Shown: piece after piece, positions 7,896-17,069 of the stretch
Layout: every line of letters starts with the position of its first letter
Position numbering within the stretch: position 1 is the stretch's first letter
Source: an uncultured Lachnospiraceae bacterium
GTDB taxonomy: Bacteria > Bacillota > Clostridia > Lachnospirales > Lachnospiraceae
Direction of reading: 5' to 3'
Assembly (NCBI GenBank): GCA_948438565.1
Contig: CAOJLW010000010.1
Location: forward strand, 1 to 17,634
DNA: 17,634 bases
Made by a program: the position numbers and the translations under genes
The notes under the pieces: generated by a model
What the model was told of the DNA's origin: nothing
Database searches by the model: none
Seen by the model: the letters and a program-made list of their open reading frames with translations, nothing else

Positions 7896-7901
7896 CCTCC
7901 T
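7896..7901 (-). promoter_or_regulatory. Shine-Dalgarno site of the LPDSG pilin, displaced from its start
   Basis: The sequence AAAGGAGGATCC in the minus sense is a near-perfect SD placed shortly after the giant gene's stop. No ATG, GTG or TTG follows at normal spacing. The only plausible client is the ATG at 7852, beyond the hairpin 7863-7891. Only a weak GAG lies near that start. Confidence 0.7.
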
Positions 7902-7919
7902 TTCTTTTATCTGCTGCGT

Positions 7920-10900
7920 CTAGGGTTTGCGCGTATAGGTAATCTTTAATTTTCTACTTCCGCCACTGGCCATTCGAGCTACATTAAAGGACCACACATT
8001 TCCATTGACAGAACCTTTAGAAGGTAAATATTGCGTCGTATACCCCGCTATTCCACTGTTGTTGCATTTTAATTTAAAATAATTGTCGCCCCTATCGCTG
8101 TTATACCAATAAGGTACTTGATATGTATATATCGTCGTGCTACCTTCCTTAACGCTTCCGTCAGAAAGCTTCAAGACTCCGGAAACAGGCTGATTATGGA
8201 ACTCTGTCGTTCGCGTCCAGCTTATCTTAAAATTGCTTGGAATTTGATCGCGTGGAATACCGTCAAACTCCACCTCAATCCTCCACATAGCCAGTTTCAT
8301 ATATACGGCATACAGCTCAATATCCCCGGTAATATACTTTATCTGAGCCATTTGCGTACTATTCTGCCAAAAACTCCATCCCGTAAATTGATAATCTATT
8401 TTATCCGATTCCGGTTTAGGAATTTCATCAATATCTGTCCCATAAGGCACTGTACCCTGATAAAGTATTGTGCTGCCGTCTGATTCATAACAGGTAACTT
8501 TGCATACGTTTTCTGAAAATACGTTGCCCTGATTAATTAACATTAGATTAGAATCCAGCTTACTCAGCCGATCCGGCCATTTTTCCTGTCCGTTTAAATC
8601 TATCAGCTGATACGTCTTATCCCTTATATCCTCCGACACCGTCCAAAGAGAACCTTCCTGCAGTTCTAATCTCGCATATTCTCCTGCTTTTAAGTAGATT
8701 TCTCCGTTTGTTCCCGTTTTGCCGTTTCTTTGGAACGTTTCTTTTCCAGTCTCATCACAGTTATATACCGTATACGGAATATTCGTACGCGCCTGCGTTG
8801 CAATAATATCGTCTTTTTGTATGTCGCTTTCCCTGACCGGATCGGTCGGTATCTTTTCCATCAATGGATCACCGTTCTCATCGAATACCGGTCTTCCAAA
8901 GTCGTCCTCTACCTCTCGTTCTATATAGCTACGATACTCTTTTAAAGACATTACCTGCTCCAAAATCATCGTAAACGTCTTAGAATCGGCATCCTCCATT
9001 TCCTTTCCAATTTCAACCGGAGATTTCCGGTTGGAATTAATAAATCCCACATTACCAGACGAATCTTCTACAGTCAGATTCTCATCATGATCATTATGAT
9101 TACTGCGGGAGGAATACGTTGACACGGCCTTGGCGCTATATCTGAACTGCATACCTCCTTCATCATTCAGATCCAGATCCGGCCTACCTGTATCGGAGTC
9201 TGAATTATTGTCCTCCGATCCCAATGGGATTGGAGCGGTATCCATTCCACCTTTTCCATTATTCATATAGCCAACTAAAACGCCCCATGCCGGATCGGAT
9301 TTTTCCATCACCTCTACCAGCCGTAAATCGCCGATTTCCATACCCTGATAAAAATTCAGCTTTGGCGCCTTCGCGTTTCGATCTTCCTGTAAAAACGCTA
9401 CAGCAGGCCATTTTTCGTACCCTTCATTCGTTTCTCCGGATTTTGTCAGAGTAATACAACCATCCGGCCCCGTCCGCAGTATTTCGTCACAGGTCAGATT
9501 GTGGTTTACAGAGCCATCCGTTGTCGGCTTCTGAAATTTTGTCCATGCCCCTTCAAAAGTAAGATAGGATATGCCTTCTGCAGGCTGCCAGGCCAATCCG
9601 TCCCAACGTTCCACACGCCATACCAGCGTGCTCCCCACCGGAACCTCCAACGCATTCTGCGCCATATATTTTTTGGCGTAACGGCTACATCCATAGGATT
9701 TCACATCATTGACAATCGTCGCGACAGACTGTTGTCCCACAACCCCCTGCACTTCCAGACTGCCGTCCGGACTCTTCCTTTGTGTAATTTCCACGTAGCC
9801 GTCTCCATATTTTTCCAGACGATAACTGTCCTGTTTGGATTCGGTTACCGTATAGGAAATCTTGCCATCTCCCAAAAACCGAGCAGGCATAATCAAAAGC
9901 TGCCATGGTTCGATACGGAAGCTGTCTCCTTCCCAGATTTTTTCTTCCACCTTTCCGTTTAATTGATTCAGCAGGGTTACCTCTGCCGGACCTTCAAATA
10001 ATGTGCCGTTTATTTTTAACGTCACCTCTACGGATGCGTCTTGCGGTTCTTGGGGAGTCATAGCGCTTCCATCGTCTTCCGGCTGAGATGGATCGTCCTT
10101 TCTCAACCAATATTTTAATGCATCAACATACATAGAGCCTACCGTATCATCTGCATTGGCTTCGTATACTTTTTTGATATACAGATTCTCGCCGTCTCTT
10201 TCTGACGCATTGATTACCGTTTCCTTTTCTGCCAGAGTCTCTTTCGAGAAAACGCCTTCAAATTTTTCGCCGTCCGCCGGTTCCAGCTTTTTATATCCCA
10301 TCTCCTTTGGATCTTCTTCATCCACCGTATAGTTCCAGCCTATCTTTCCGATATCCTTCAATACGGCTGTCTGACCATCTTTTAAAGAAAACCTTCCTTC
10401 ATCGTCTGTCTGCCGCCAATACGGTTCAAAACAAATTTCCTCATATGCATCCAGATATCGTCCATCCTTGGTCAGATAATAATGAAACGGCCCTTGTATT
10501 GCCTTCTCATCCTCGTCTGTCACCGTCACAATCATGGTAAATACGTCTTCCGCTCCCACATTGCTTTCCTTGCTGACCACTTCTTTTTTAACTTCTAACG
10601 TCCGTCTCTGATAGATGTTCGTAATACCGATTTCTCGGTTGCCGCTGTATAGCGGCATCCATGCGTCTACGCTTTCCTGTCTGGGCAGATACTCCTCACC
10701 GCTGTCTGTTTCTACGATCCGGTATGTCTCGTTTGCTGATAGATGCGGAATACGGATTACCAGTCCTGCACAAGCTGCTGTAAAAGTTCCGTCTCGGTTC
10801 ACTGTAACGGGTACGCCGGCATCGACATATTCCCCGTTTTCTATTTTCAGAACCTGCAATCCGTCTATCTGATTGGCATCGATCCACTCTGCCTCTCCTG

Positions 10901-13900
10901 AACCGTCTGTCTTTACTTTGCCAATTCGAAACGTAAATTCCAGCATCAGGTCTTTGATATCCGAAAGCTCTTGATCTTCAATTGTTTTCGTCAAGTACAG
11001 ATCCCGCCAACGGTAATAATTTTGAATAATGGCCGCCGCCCCTTTGATGGGGATTTCCTCTCCTTCCATGGTATCCGCTGTACAGATCCAGTCAGAATCC
11101 TCTGGCAAGATCTCCTGTATTCGGTATCCTGTCTGCATAGTTTCCGGGAAAATCGCGATCACATCTCCGCCCTTAAGCTTAAATGTACCGTAATCATCCC
11201 CTTCCTTTACCATAATCTGGCCGGTTTTGTACTGCTCGCCATTTGCGCCGGGCAATAAGTTTGGCGTACCGCCGTTAATCTGCACGCGATCCACATAATA
11301 GTAGGTCAGCGTTTCGCCTGTCGGCGCGGTATATTCGGCTTCATCGCCGTCCGAACCATGCTGTTTCATCTGGATACGGAACTCAAATTCCTGTTCTTTT
11401 ACATTGTCCTTTTCTTCTTCCGGTACATTGGATGTGATTTTCTGTACATAGAGCACCGGACGGAAGGTATTGGTAATGACAAAGGAGATTGCCTCTGTCT
11501 CGCGTAAGCCGCCGTTTTCATCTTCTAATGTAATGGTTGCATTGTCATTCTTTTCGCTGCCCCACCGCCAGAATATGTTATCAATTTCTCGAACTTCTAT
11601 ATTGCCTGCTCCCGGCATCTTTTCAAACACCGCACGTTCGTCTACATGAAGCTGCAAACGGCCTTTATCGTCTGTGGCATATATTTTGTTTTTTTGCGTC
11701 TGCCATACTCCGTCTACTTTTTTCTGAAGCGTATAGATCTGATAGCTAACTGCCCGATCCATCCCCCTGTCGTAAACAGTAAATTCAAACAACGTTTTAT
11801 TCATGGCTTCTGGCGTCACTATATTGTCGTTGAATTTTTTCTCTATTACCAGCGCTTTGGCCTTCTCCAGACTGACAGTCGTAGAATTGCCGGGAAGCCA
11901 TGTATTTTGCGTCCCGTTATTGAAACTGGAGCAATAATACGCTCCATTGTATGCATAGGCATCCTGCGTCTCGGCGTCTCGTTCCCCACCGTCAATATCT
12001 TTTAATTCCGGCGCTTTCATGCGTACCTGGAACGTTAACGCCTCTTCTTCTTTCAGTTCATACGAACCTCCGGACATATTTTGGCGTAAATCCAACAGGA
12101 TTGCTTTAACATACTTTAAATATTCTTTCTCATCGCCTGGATATTTTTCTTTTAGCTGCGCCTCTGTCTGCCATCCAACAAAGGAACTGCCAACCGGACT
12201 TTGACTCAGATCCGGATATGCGGCATTGGGATCCTCACTGTAATAGATCAACGGAGAAACACCCATCTGCTCTAAACCAGTCGTAATCACCGAATCCAAT
12301 GTCCCCTGCCATATACGGCCTCCCTCCGGCAGCTTGGCATCCGGAAAACTGGAATCGTTCCCTGCACTCTCCAGTCTGTCAAACACTACGACGTCTTTTA
12401 GTCCGTCCGCTCCCGCGGTTACCGTAATATCATAGGTATAATACCCGTTTTCTTCTACTGTCGCGCTCTTACTAAACGGAGCGTATTTGTTGTAATCGGT
12501 ACGTACTTTCTTGGTAATGCTGGACTGAAAATACTGGGCAATCTGTTTGATTTGATCGTTGTACGCATAGAGCACGTTCTGGATATCGCCGTCATCCGGA
12601 TTGCCGTCCAGGCCGCCCGATACGCCTTCCCGTTCAAAGGCTTGATATTTAGGGTCAATGGACTCATAATCGCCGTCGCTCTCCAAACCTGTATCGCTCT
12701 CATCCCCTAAAAGACCGGCTCCCAAGACGCCTGTTTCATCAGCCGCCATATATGCGCTGATATTCACGCCTTTTTTAATCAAAGTCGCATCCTTCCAATC
12801 GTAATATGTCCCAAAGCTTACTCCCCAGCCAGACATCCAATAACAGGTCTGCCATTTCGAATCCACCCACTTGCCAACATATTCCGATGCATCGGCTCCT
12901 GTATAAGCGACAGTAAACGTAACCATCGTACGACCTGTGCCATTATAATTTTCCTCAGTCTGCCAACCGACCTTAACCTGATTCGTTGACCATAGGCCAG
13001 GCGAGTGTTTGTAGGAACCCTGAGAATCCGTCGCTAAAATCCGTCCCGCTTGCACCGGATACGACGGGTCAAAATTCATCCCATATGGAAGCAAATCATA
13101 AAATACCATTTGATTCCGAGTCGGTTTTGGCAAACCCGATATTTTCTTGAGTTCTGCAAGCGCTCCACTGCTAAAAACATGATAGCCTTCCTGTGCTGTC
13201 AACGCGTATACGACTTTGCCACGGCTTTGCAGCACGTCATTGGATGCTTTCACAATCTCTTTTGCGGACTCCGCATGCTTTTTCAGTACGGTGACGGTTT
13301 TCCAGGCGTTTTTACGGTACATCGGAAACGTCGGATACTCTTCCGTTGTGATGTCCTTCAGCTGATCGTATACCTGCTTTGTCGTTTCCAAAAGACCAGG
13401 CTCCTGATAATTCACCGTTTCTCCGTCCGATTCGATTTCCGAATTGTCGATGTGCGTCCAATTTACTCCATCCACAGACCTTTCTGCAATCACACCGGAA
13501 ATATCTTCAAATTCAATTTGATCGTCATTTTTTATACTTTGAATATATGGAGAAGTCCCCTTAATGCACGCCGTAACGTCAATCCTGCACTCCGTATTAT
13601 AATTTGTCGTGATATGCTCTGCTTTTACACGCCAGGGTTTATAATTTGCCAAAAATTCCTTTGAAAACGTATAACGCATCTCATTTTTATGCCATGCAAG
13701 GCCATTGGCATCAGCGCCTAATGTTACGATATCCTCCCATTCATTGCTGCCTTCCCGCATAATAAAAATCTGAAGACCGGTATCAATCGGATTGCCATTG
13801 GCATCAAACCTCTGCTCTGCGTCGATCGTCGCTTCTTCCCAGAGATCATATCCACAATCCCGCTGAGTAATCGTTATCTCTTCAAAATAGTAATCGTCGC

Positions 13901-15974
13901 TATCCAACATATGCAGATCTTTATCTACCGTCCTAGCATACATTACGTCGTCCGCCATTGTAATCTTGACCCTGCGTCCGGGAATATATTCTCCTTTTTC
14001 AGAACCTTCCTGCAAATGGGTATAACCATAATCTTGGATACTTCCTACGCTAGTAAATTCAAGGCCGCCGTAATCTTCCGCCTCATCTTCATCCTTAGTA
14101 AAATTCCTGTAAACATCCAGCCATCCGGAATATTCCTTCTGACCCAATCCTTTTTTTCCAATGCCTACGATACCGCCCGGATAATACCATTTATAGTCTT
14201 TATACTGACAAACGGCCAAAGCTGTATCTTGAACCGTCTCTCCAAACTCCATATCCTGCACGGGTATTCCCATAACCTGTATCTGGTTTTCTATTTGGCT
14301 GCCATCTGGATAAAGCGCTGTTGGATGCGCCGTTACTACATAGAAATTCGTCGCCCATGTCCTCTTTCTGCTTTCTGCAATGGCCAATCCGCCTTCCATG
14401 GCCTGCTGCGCTATAATCGGTTCATAGATATAAGACGAAATCGTATCCAGTTTCCGTTCTTTGTATCCTACGACCCTGCCGCCGTCCGGCAGCGTCTCCT
14501 CGAGTAAAAGTCCCCATGGCTGGGTTGCTTCGCCCCTCACGGTCACTTCCCAAACTGCAAAACGCCAGTCCTGCGTATTCAACGTCTCTTTGCCAAGCGT
14601 CTCGTCCGTTTTCAAAAAGGCCGCGTCTACCGGATTGTCTATAAATTGCCGCACCTGAGACAGGGTATATAAAATTGGAGTATGATGTTTACTGTCAGGT
14701 TTTTTGTAAGCCCTTTTTGTAACACTTTTAATACGGATCTCCGAATCCGTCTGTCCCCTCAGACCGTTAGCTTCATTTACAAGCATATATTCCGGTATCC
14801 AGGGTTCTGCCCCCTCTTCTCTCTTAGCCGTATCAACGGCAATCAGAGGACTAAAATCCCAGAATGTCATATCCGGGATGTTCATAATATCGAGATTCTC
14901 ATAGAGCACCTGCCATGCGGCATTTAATCCTGCTTCAATAGGCAGATAATTGTAAAATTCCAGATACGCTTCTCCGTCTTCCCCGGTTACCTCGCGATAA
15001 GCAAACGGCCTTTTGCGATCTGGGTTTTCCATCGCGTCCACGATATCGGCGCTTGGCACTGCAATCTGACTATATGAAATCGGATTGTTGTCCCTATCCA
15101 CAATCGGCTGCTTTTTCACACGAATCCGCACCTGATCTGGCATAAAATCCTGACTGGCATGAAAACGCACCTGATATTTCAGGCTGAAATCATCTGTCCG
15201 AGTTATGAAATACCTCTCCGTTTCTTCAACATTGACATAGTAGACATCACAATCCCATGTTTTTGTACCCGACTGGCCCAATCTGCTTTTTGCAAATGTT
15301 GGAAACAGATTGACCGCATCCTTCCAAATCGTAGACCCTACTTGATTCTCTGGAAGGGCAGTCAGTTCTTCCAATGTCATATTGTTGGAAAAGTCCAGTT
15401 CTATGTATGGCTCTTCTTCTGGAATCGGCATTTCCATATCTTCCGCGCCGTCCACTTTTCCTTCCGTATCCTCTTGCGGCGATTCTGGTAATAAAACCCC
15501 CTCTGAAACCTGGCCGGATTCACTGTCGTCCGTTTCCGGCTGATTCGATTCTTCCATATCCTCTTGTGGCTGATTGACTGCATTTTCATCTACAGCCGGT
15601 TTTTGTATCGTGTTTTCGTCGGCCGCCGGCTGCTGTTGCAACCCGTCGGCATCCTCTGTCGGTTCTTGCGCTTCTTCATCTACCGGCGTCTGCAATATCC
15701 CATTTTCCATATCGGACGTTTCCTCCTGGGAACCGGCCGCCTCGGATTCCGCCTGATCGGTAAAAGCATTTTCTGTTTCCGGCGTCTGCGCTGCATCGGT
15801 TGCTTCCTGCACCTTGGCCGCCGGCTTATCCGCATCCTCTGTCTGTGCATCCTGCGCCTCCTGCACAGCCGAATGGCTCATGCTGGCGTCCGCAGCGTCA
15901 GAGAAATTGGAAAACGACATCGATATGAGCAGAAGGCACGCTAATATTTTTCTCCATATCTTCTTTTCTTTCAT
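7920..15974 (-). CDS. Giant secreted adhesin-like protein (2684 aa) without wall anchor
   Basis: Start ATG 15974 has AGGAG 9 nt upstream; a TTG one codon earlier is less likely. A Sec signal peptide spans about 1-28. Residues about 36-190 are an acidic Glu/Asp/Gln/Pro-rich spacer. A large unrecognised region follows (about 195-1370), including VFYDLLPYGMNF (near 960) and TYDITVTAGADGLKDVVVFD (near 1180), typical of Clostridia surface adhesins. From about 1370 to 2480 come repeated DUF7601/Spy0128-like domains beginning LVIEKKF, LYVQKI, LYLTKT, LEVKKE, LYIKKV and VEIGKEM, with ends such as VITNTF and GITNIY. An InlB-type repeat (about 2485-2558: ITGDIELYAVYM) and a beta-rich tail close the protein. 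No LPxTG, membrane helix or basic tail is seen. A pilus tip or matrix adhesin role is inferred. Confidence 0.88.
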   Translation of the reverse strand: MKEKKIWRKILACLLLISMSFSNFSDAADASMSHSAVQEAQDAQTEDADKPAAKVQEATDAAQTPETENAFTDQAESEAAGSQEETSDMENGILQTPVDEEAQEPTEDADGLQQQPAADENTIQKPAVDENAVNQPQEDMEESNQPETDDSESGQVSEGVLLPESPQEDTEGKVDGAEDMEMPIPEEEPYIELDFSNNMTLEELTALPENQVGSTIWKDAVNLFPTFAKSRLGQSGTKTWDCDVYYVNVEETERYFITRTDDFSLKYQVRFHASQDFMPDQVRIRVKKQPIVDRDNNPISYSQIAVPSADIVDAMENPDRKRPFAYREVTGEDGEAYLEFYNYLPIEAGLNAAWQVLYENLDIMNIPDMTFWDFSPLIAVDTAKREEGAEPWIPEYMLVNEANGLRGQTDSEIRIKSVTKRAYKKPDSKHHTPILYTLSQVRQFIDNPVDAAFLKTDETLGKETLNTQDWRFAVWEVTVRGEATQPWGLLLEETLPDGGRVVGYKERKLDTISSYIYEPIIAQQAMEGGLAIAESRKRTWATNFYVVTAHPTALYPDGSQIENQIQVMGIPVQDMEFGETVQDTALAVCQYKDYKWYYPGGIVGIGKKGLGQKEYSGWLDVYRNFTKDEDEAEDYGGLEFTSVGSIQDYGYTHLQEGSEKGEYIPGRRVKITMADDVMYARTVDKDLHMLDSDDYYFEEITITQRDCGYDLWEEATIDAEQRFDANGNPIDTGLQIFIMREGSNEWEDIVTLGADANGLAWHKNEMRYTFSKEFLANYKPWRVKAEHITTNYNTECRIDVTACIKGTSPYIQSIKNDDQIEFEDISGVIAERSVDGVNWTHIDNSEIESDGETVNYQEPGLLETTKQVYDQLKDITTEEYPTFPMYRKNAWKTVTVLKKHAESAKEIVKASNDVLQSRGKVVYALTAQEGYHVFSSGALAELKKISGLPKPTRNQMVFYDLLPYGMNFDPSYPVQAGRILATDSQGSYKHSPGLWSTNQVKVGWQTEENYNGTGRTMVTFTVAYTGADASEYVGKWVDSKWQTCYWMSGWGVSFGTYYDWKDATLIKKGVNISAYMAADETGVLGAGLLGDESDTGLESDGDYESIDPKYQAFEREGVSGGLDGNPDDGDIQNVLYAYNDQIKQIAQYFQSSITKKVRTDYNKYAPFSKSATVEENGYYTYDITVTAGADGLKDVVVFDRLESAGNDSSFPDAKLPEGGRIWQGTLDSVITTGLEQMGVSPLIYYSEDPNAAYPDLSQSPVGSSFVGWQTEAQLKEKYPGDEKEYLKYVKAILLDLRQNMSGGSYELKEEEALTFQVRMKAPELKDIDGGERDAETQDAYAYNGAYYCSSFNNGTQNTWLPGNSTTVSLEKAKALVIEKKFNDNIVTPEAMNKTLFEFTVYDRGMDRAVSYQIYTLQKKVDGVWQTQKNKIYATDDKGRLQLHVDERAVFEKMPGAGNIEVREIDNIFWRWGSEKNDNATITLEDENGGLRETEAISFVITNTFRPVLYVQKITSNVPEEEKDNVKEQEFEFRIQMKQHGSDGDEAEYTAPTGETLTYYYVDRVQINGGTPNLLPGANGEQYKTGQIMVKEGDDYGTFKLKGGDVIAIFPETMQTGYRIQEILPEDSDWICTADTMEGEEIPIKGAAAIIQNYYRWRDLYLTKTIEDQELSDIKDLMLEFTFRIGKVKTDGSGEAEWIDANQIDGLQVLKIENGEYVDAGVPVTVNRDGTFTAACAGLVIRIPHLSANETYRIVETDSGEEYLPRQESVDAWMPLYSGNREIGITNIYQRRTLEVKKEVVSKESNVGAEDVFTMIVTVTDEDEKAIQGPFHYYLTKDGRYLDAYEEICFEPYWRQTDDEGRFSLKDGQTAVLKDIGKIGWNYTVDEEDPKEMGYKKLEPADGEKFEGVFSKETLAEKETVINASERDGENLYIKKVYEANADDTVGSMYVDALKYWLRKDDPSQPEDDGSAMTPQEPQDASVEVTLKINGTLFEGPAEVTLLNQLNGKVEEKIWEGDSFRIEPWQLLIMPARFLGDGKISYTVTESKQDSYRLEKYGDGYVEITQRKSPDGSLEVQGVVGQQSVATIVNDVKSYGCSRYAKKYMAQNALEVPVGSTLVWRVERWDGLAWQPAEGISYLTFEGAWTKFQKPTTDGSVNHNLTCDEILRTGPDGCITLTKSGETNEGYEKWPAVAFLQEDRNAKAPKLNFYQGMEIGDLRLVEVMEKSDPAWGVLVGYMNNGKGGMDTAPIPLGSEDNNSDSDTGRPDLDLNDEGGMQFRYSAKAVSTYSSRSNHNDHDENLTVEDSSGNVGFINSNRKSPVEIGKEMEDADSKTFTMILEQVMSLKEYRSYIEREVEDDFGRPVFDENGDPLMEKIPTDPVRESDIQKDDIIATQARTNIPYTVYNCDETGKETFQRNGKTGTNGEIYLKAGEYARLELQEGSLWTVSEDIRDKTYQLIDLNGQEKWPDRLSKLDSNLMLINQGNVFSENVCKVTCYESDGSTILYQGTVPYGTDIDEIPKPESDKIDYQFTGWSFWQNSTQMAQIKYITGDIELYAVYMKLAMWRIEVEFDGIPRDQIPSNFKISWTRTTEFHNQPVSGVLKLSDGSVKEGSTTIYTYQVPYWYNSDRGDNYFKLKCNNSGIAGYTTQYLPSKGSVNGNVWSFNVARMASGGSRKLKITYTRKP
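15400..15890 (-). repeat. Low-complexity acidic coding region in the giant protein
   Basis: This stretch encodes the spacer after the signal peptide. It is dominated by Glu, Asp, Gln, Ala and Pro, with very few Lys or Arg. Degenerate tandem units recur: ADENTIQKP then VDENAVNQP, and PQEDMEESNQP then PQEDTEGKVDG. Such spacers are common in surface proteins but usually lie near the wall anchor; here it is N-terminal. Confidence 0.6.
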
Positions 15975-15999
15975 CAACCTCTTCTCCTCTCACAATACT

Positions 16000-16203
16000 T
16001 TATCTCAGGCGCCATGCACATAATTCCTGCGCTGCCTCTTCTGGCAAAGCCGCATCTATATTGTCTTGCATTTCCTCAAGAGCAACGCCCTCCTCCTGAG
16101 CTTTTGCCGCGGCTCCTTCCGTTGAATCGGAAATACCGGAAACCGCAAACCCAAACAACATCATAACTGCCAATATCCTTCCGCACCATTTTTTCTTTTC
16201 CAT
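16000..16203 (-). CDS. Small secreted peptide (67 aa), function unknown
   Basis: This short gene has a good ribosome site (CAGGAGG, 8-9 nt before the ATG), so it is probably translated. It begins MEKKKWCGRILAVMMLFGFA, a Sec-type leader, and has a possible cleavage site near AAAKA. The remaining 30-odd residues are acidic and helix-prone, ending QELCAWRLR with a lone cysteine. The leader resembles that of the giant protein starting 25 bp downstream (M-KK-W--ILA, and SD near the end of the core). It could be a secreted signal or chaperone-like peptide, a minor fibre subunit, or the remnant of a duplicated adhesin 5' end. I do not recognise a family. Confidence 0.6.
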   Translation of the reverse strand: MEKKKWCGRILAVMMLFGFAVSGISDSTEGAAAKAQEEGVALEEMQDNIDAALPEEAAQELCAWRLR

Positions 16204-16251
16204 CCTGATTTCCTCCTGTCAAGATCTATGAAAGCAGCTAAGCTGCCGTTC

Positions 16252-16800
16252 TCATCCTTCTTCTATTTTGTCCTGCGCTTCCCAATCCGGCGCCCCGACC
16301 GTGCTGTCAATCAGCTTTAGCAGCTCTAAAGCGCTCCGGAACTGCATAGTCTGCTGCTTTTCCGCCCAGGTCACCTGACCCTGCCAGGTTGCATTCTGCC
16401 GATATTGAATTCGTACCACAAAGGTTGCTCTCTCTCCATGTTTTTCGTTCATCTCTTCCCTGCTCACCACTGCAATACGCTCTCCTTCCTTATCCGGCTG
16501 ATGCGTTTCCCATTGGCTCTGCCCGTGGGCTGCATTCCGTCTGATTTGCTGAAAGCTTCGGCTCTTCATAGAAGCCTGCGGATAATTGAGCCAATCGCAA
16601 AAATATTCCAACTGGCTTATTAACTCATTGACCGTCCCAAATCCGGAAGGGGTTTTGTGATATCTGGTATAGAGTCTGCCGCTCCAATCCTGTTTGCCCA
16701 ACCCGTCACAACATATTCTGATTTCACTGGCTGCCGCCGGACGGATGCTCCCTGCCCCCATAACCACGCCCTCGCTTTCTATCCATGATGCCCCTGCCAA
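16252..16800 (-). CDS. Conserved-looking hypothetical protein, start uncertain
   Basis: This is a soluble protein of at least 169-182 residues with no signal peptide or membrane segment. Features are GASWIESEGVVMGAGSIRP near the start, a CDWLNYPQASMKSRSFQQ segment, and a C-terminal half with ATFVVRIQYRQNATWQGQV and FRSALELLKLIDS. I do not recognise the family. Its position between the regulator and the fibre genes suggests a locus-specific accessory or regulatory role. The start is unclear. TTG 16800 has no good SD. ATG 16761 has GAGGG 7 nt upstream but would cut protein-like sequence. The frame stays open and protein-like back to 16884 without an ATG, GTG or TTG; an AAGGG at about 16853-16857 lies near a GTT codon. 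Confidence 0.7.
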   Translation of the reverse strand: MAGASWIESEGVVMGAGSIRPAAASEIRICCDGLGKQDWSGRLYTRYHKTPSGFGTVNELISQLEYFCDWLNYPQASMKSRSFQQIRRNAAHGQSQWETHQPDKEGERIAVVSREEMNEKHGERATFVVRIQYRQNATWQGQVTWAEKQQTMQFRSALELLKLIDSTVGAPDWEAQDKIEEG

Positions 16801-16949
16801 TCCGTTTGCAGAGGGTGTTATTGTTTTGTATGTAATGATTTTAACAAGAGAACCCTTAAAAAAATCCTTAGAAAAAATGGTTTTTCATACAAAAGATCTT
16901 ATATTTTTCACTTTTTTTAACATCATACAAGACAGCTTTACCTAAAAAT

Positions 16950-16996
16950 AAACCTATAAACGGCGTAACGATATCAATTACGCCGTTTATAGGTTT
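16950..16996. repeat. Perfect 19-bp inverted repeat with 9-base spacer
   Basis: The arms AAACCTATAAACGGCGTAA (16950-16968) and 16978-16996 are exact reverse complements, and the spacer itself contains the palindrome GATATC. In the minus sense the hairpin is followed by ATTTTTAGG, a short U-run. It could therefore act as a second, weaker terminator after the regulator, or as a symmetric operator for the fibre operon. Confidence 0.8.
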
Positions 16997-17022
16997 CTAA
17001 TATGTGAAGTAGTTTAATTCCA

Positions 17023-17069
17023 TAAAAAAAGTGTAACCGCCAGGATTTTTACCTCCTGACAGTTACACT
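17023..17069 (-). terminator. Intrinsic terminator of the BTAD/GGDEF-like regulator
   Basis: The arms 17030-17045 and 17054-17069 form a 16-bp stem in minus-strand RNA (two G-U pairs) with an 8-base loop. It is followed at once by seven U residues (17024-17030 region). It lies 12 bp past the regulator stop codon, which is the expected position. Confidence 0.92.

Noticed and set aside
13050..14507. Long plus-strand reading frames (for example 13050-13664 and 13911-14507)
   Set aside because: They lie antisense within the giant adhesin gene, lack ribosome sites, and their translations look like reverse-strand shadows rich in Phe, Ile, Arg and Cys.
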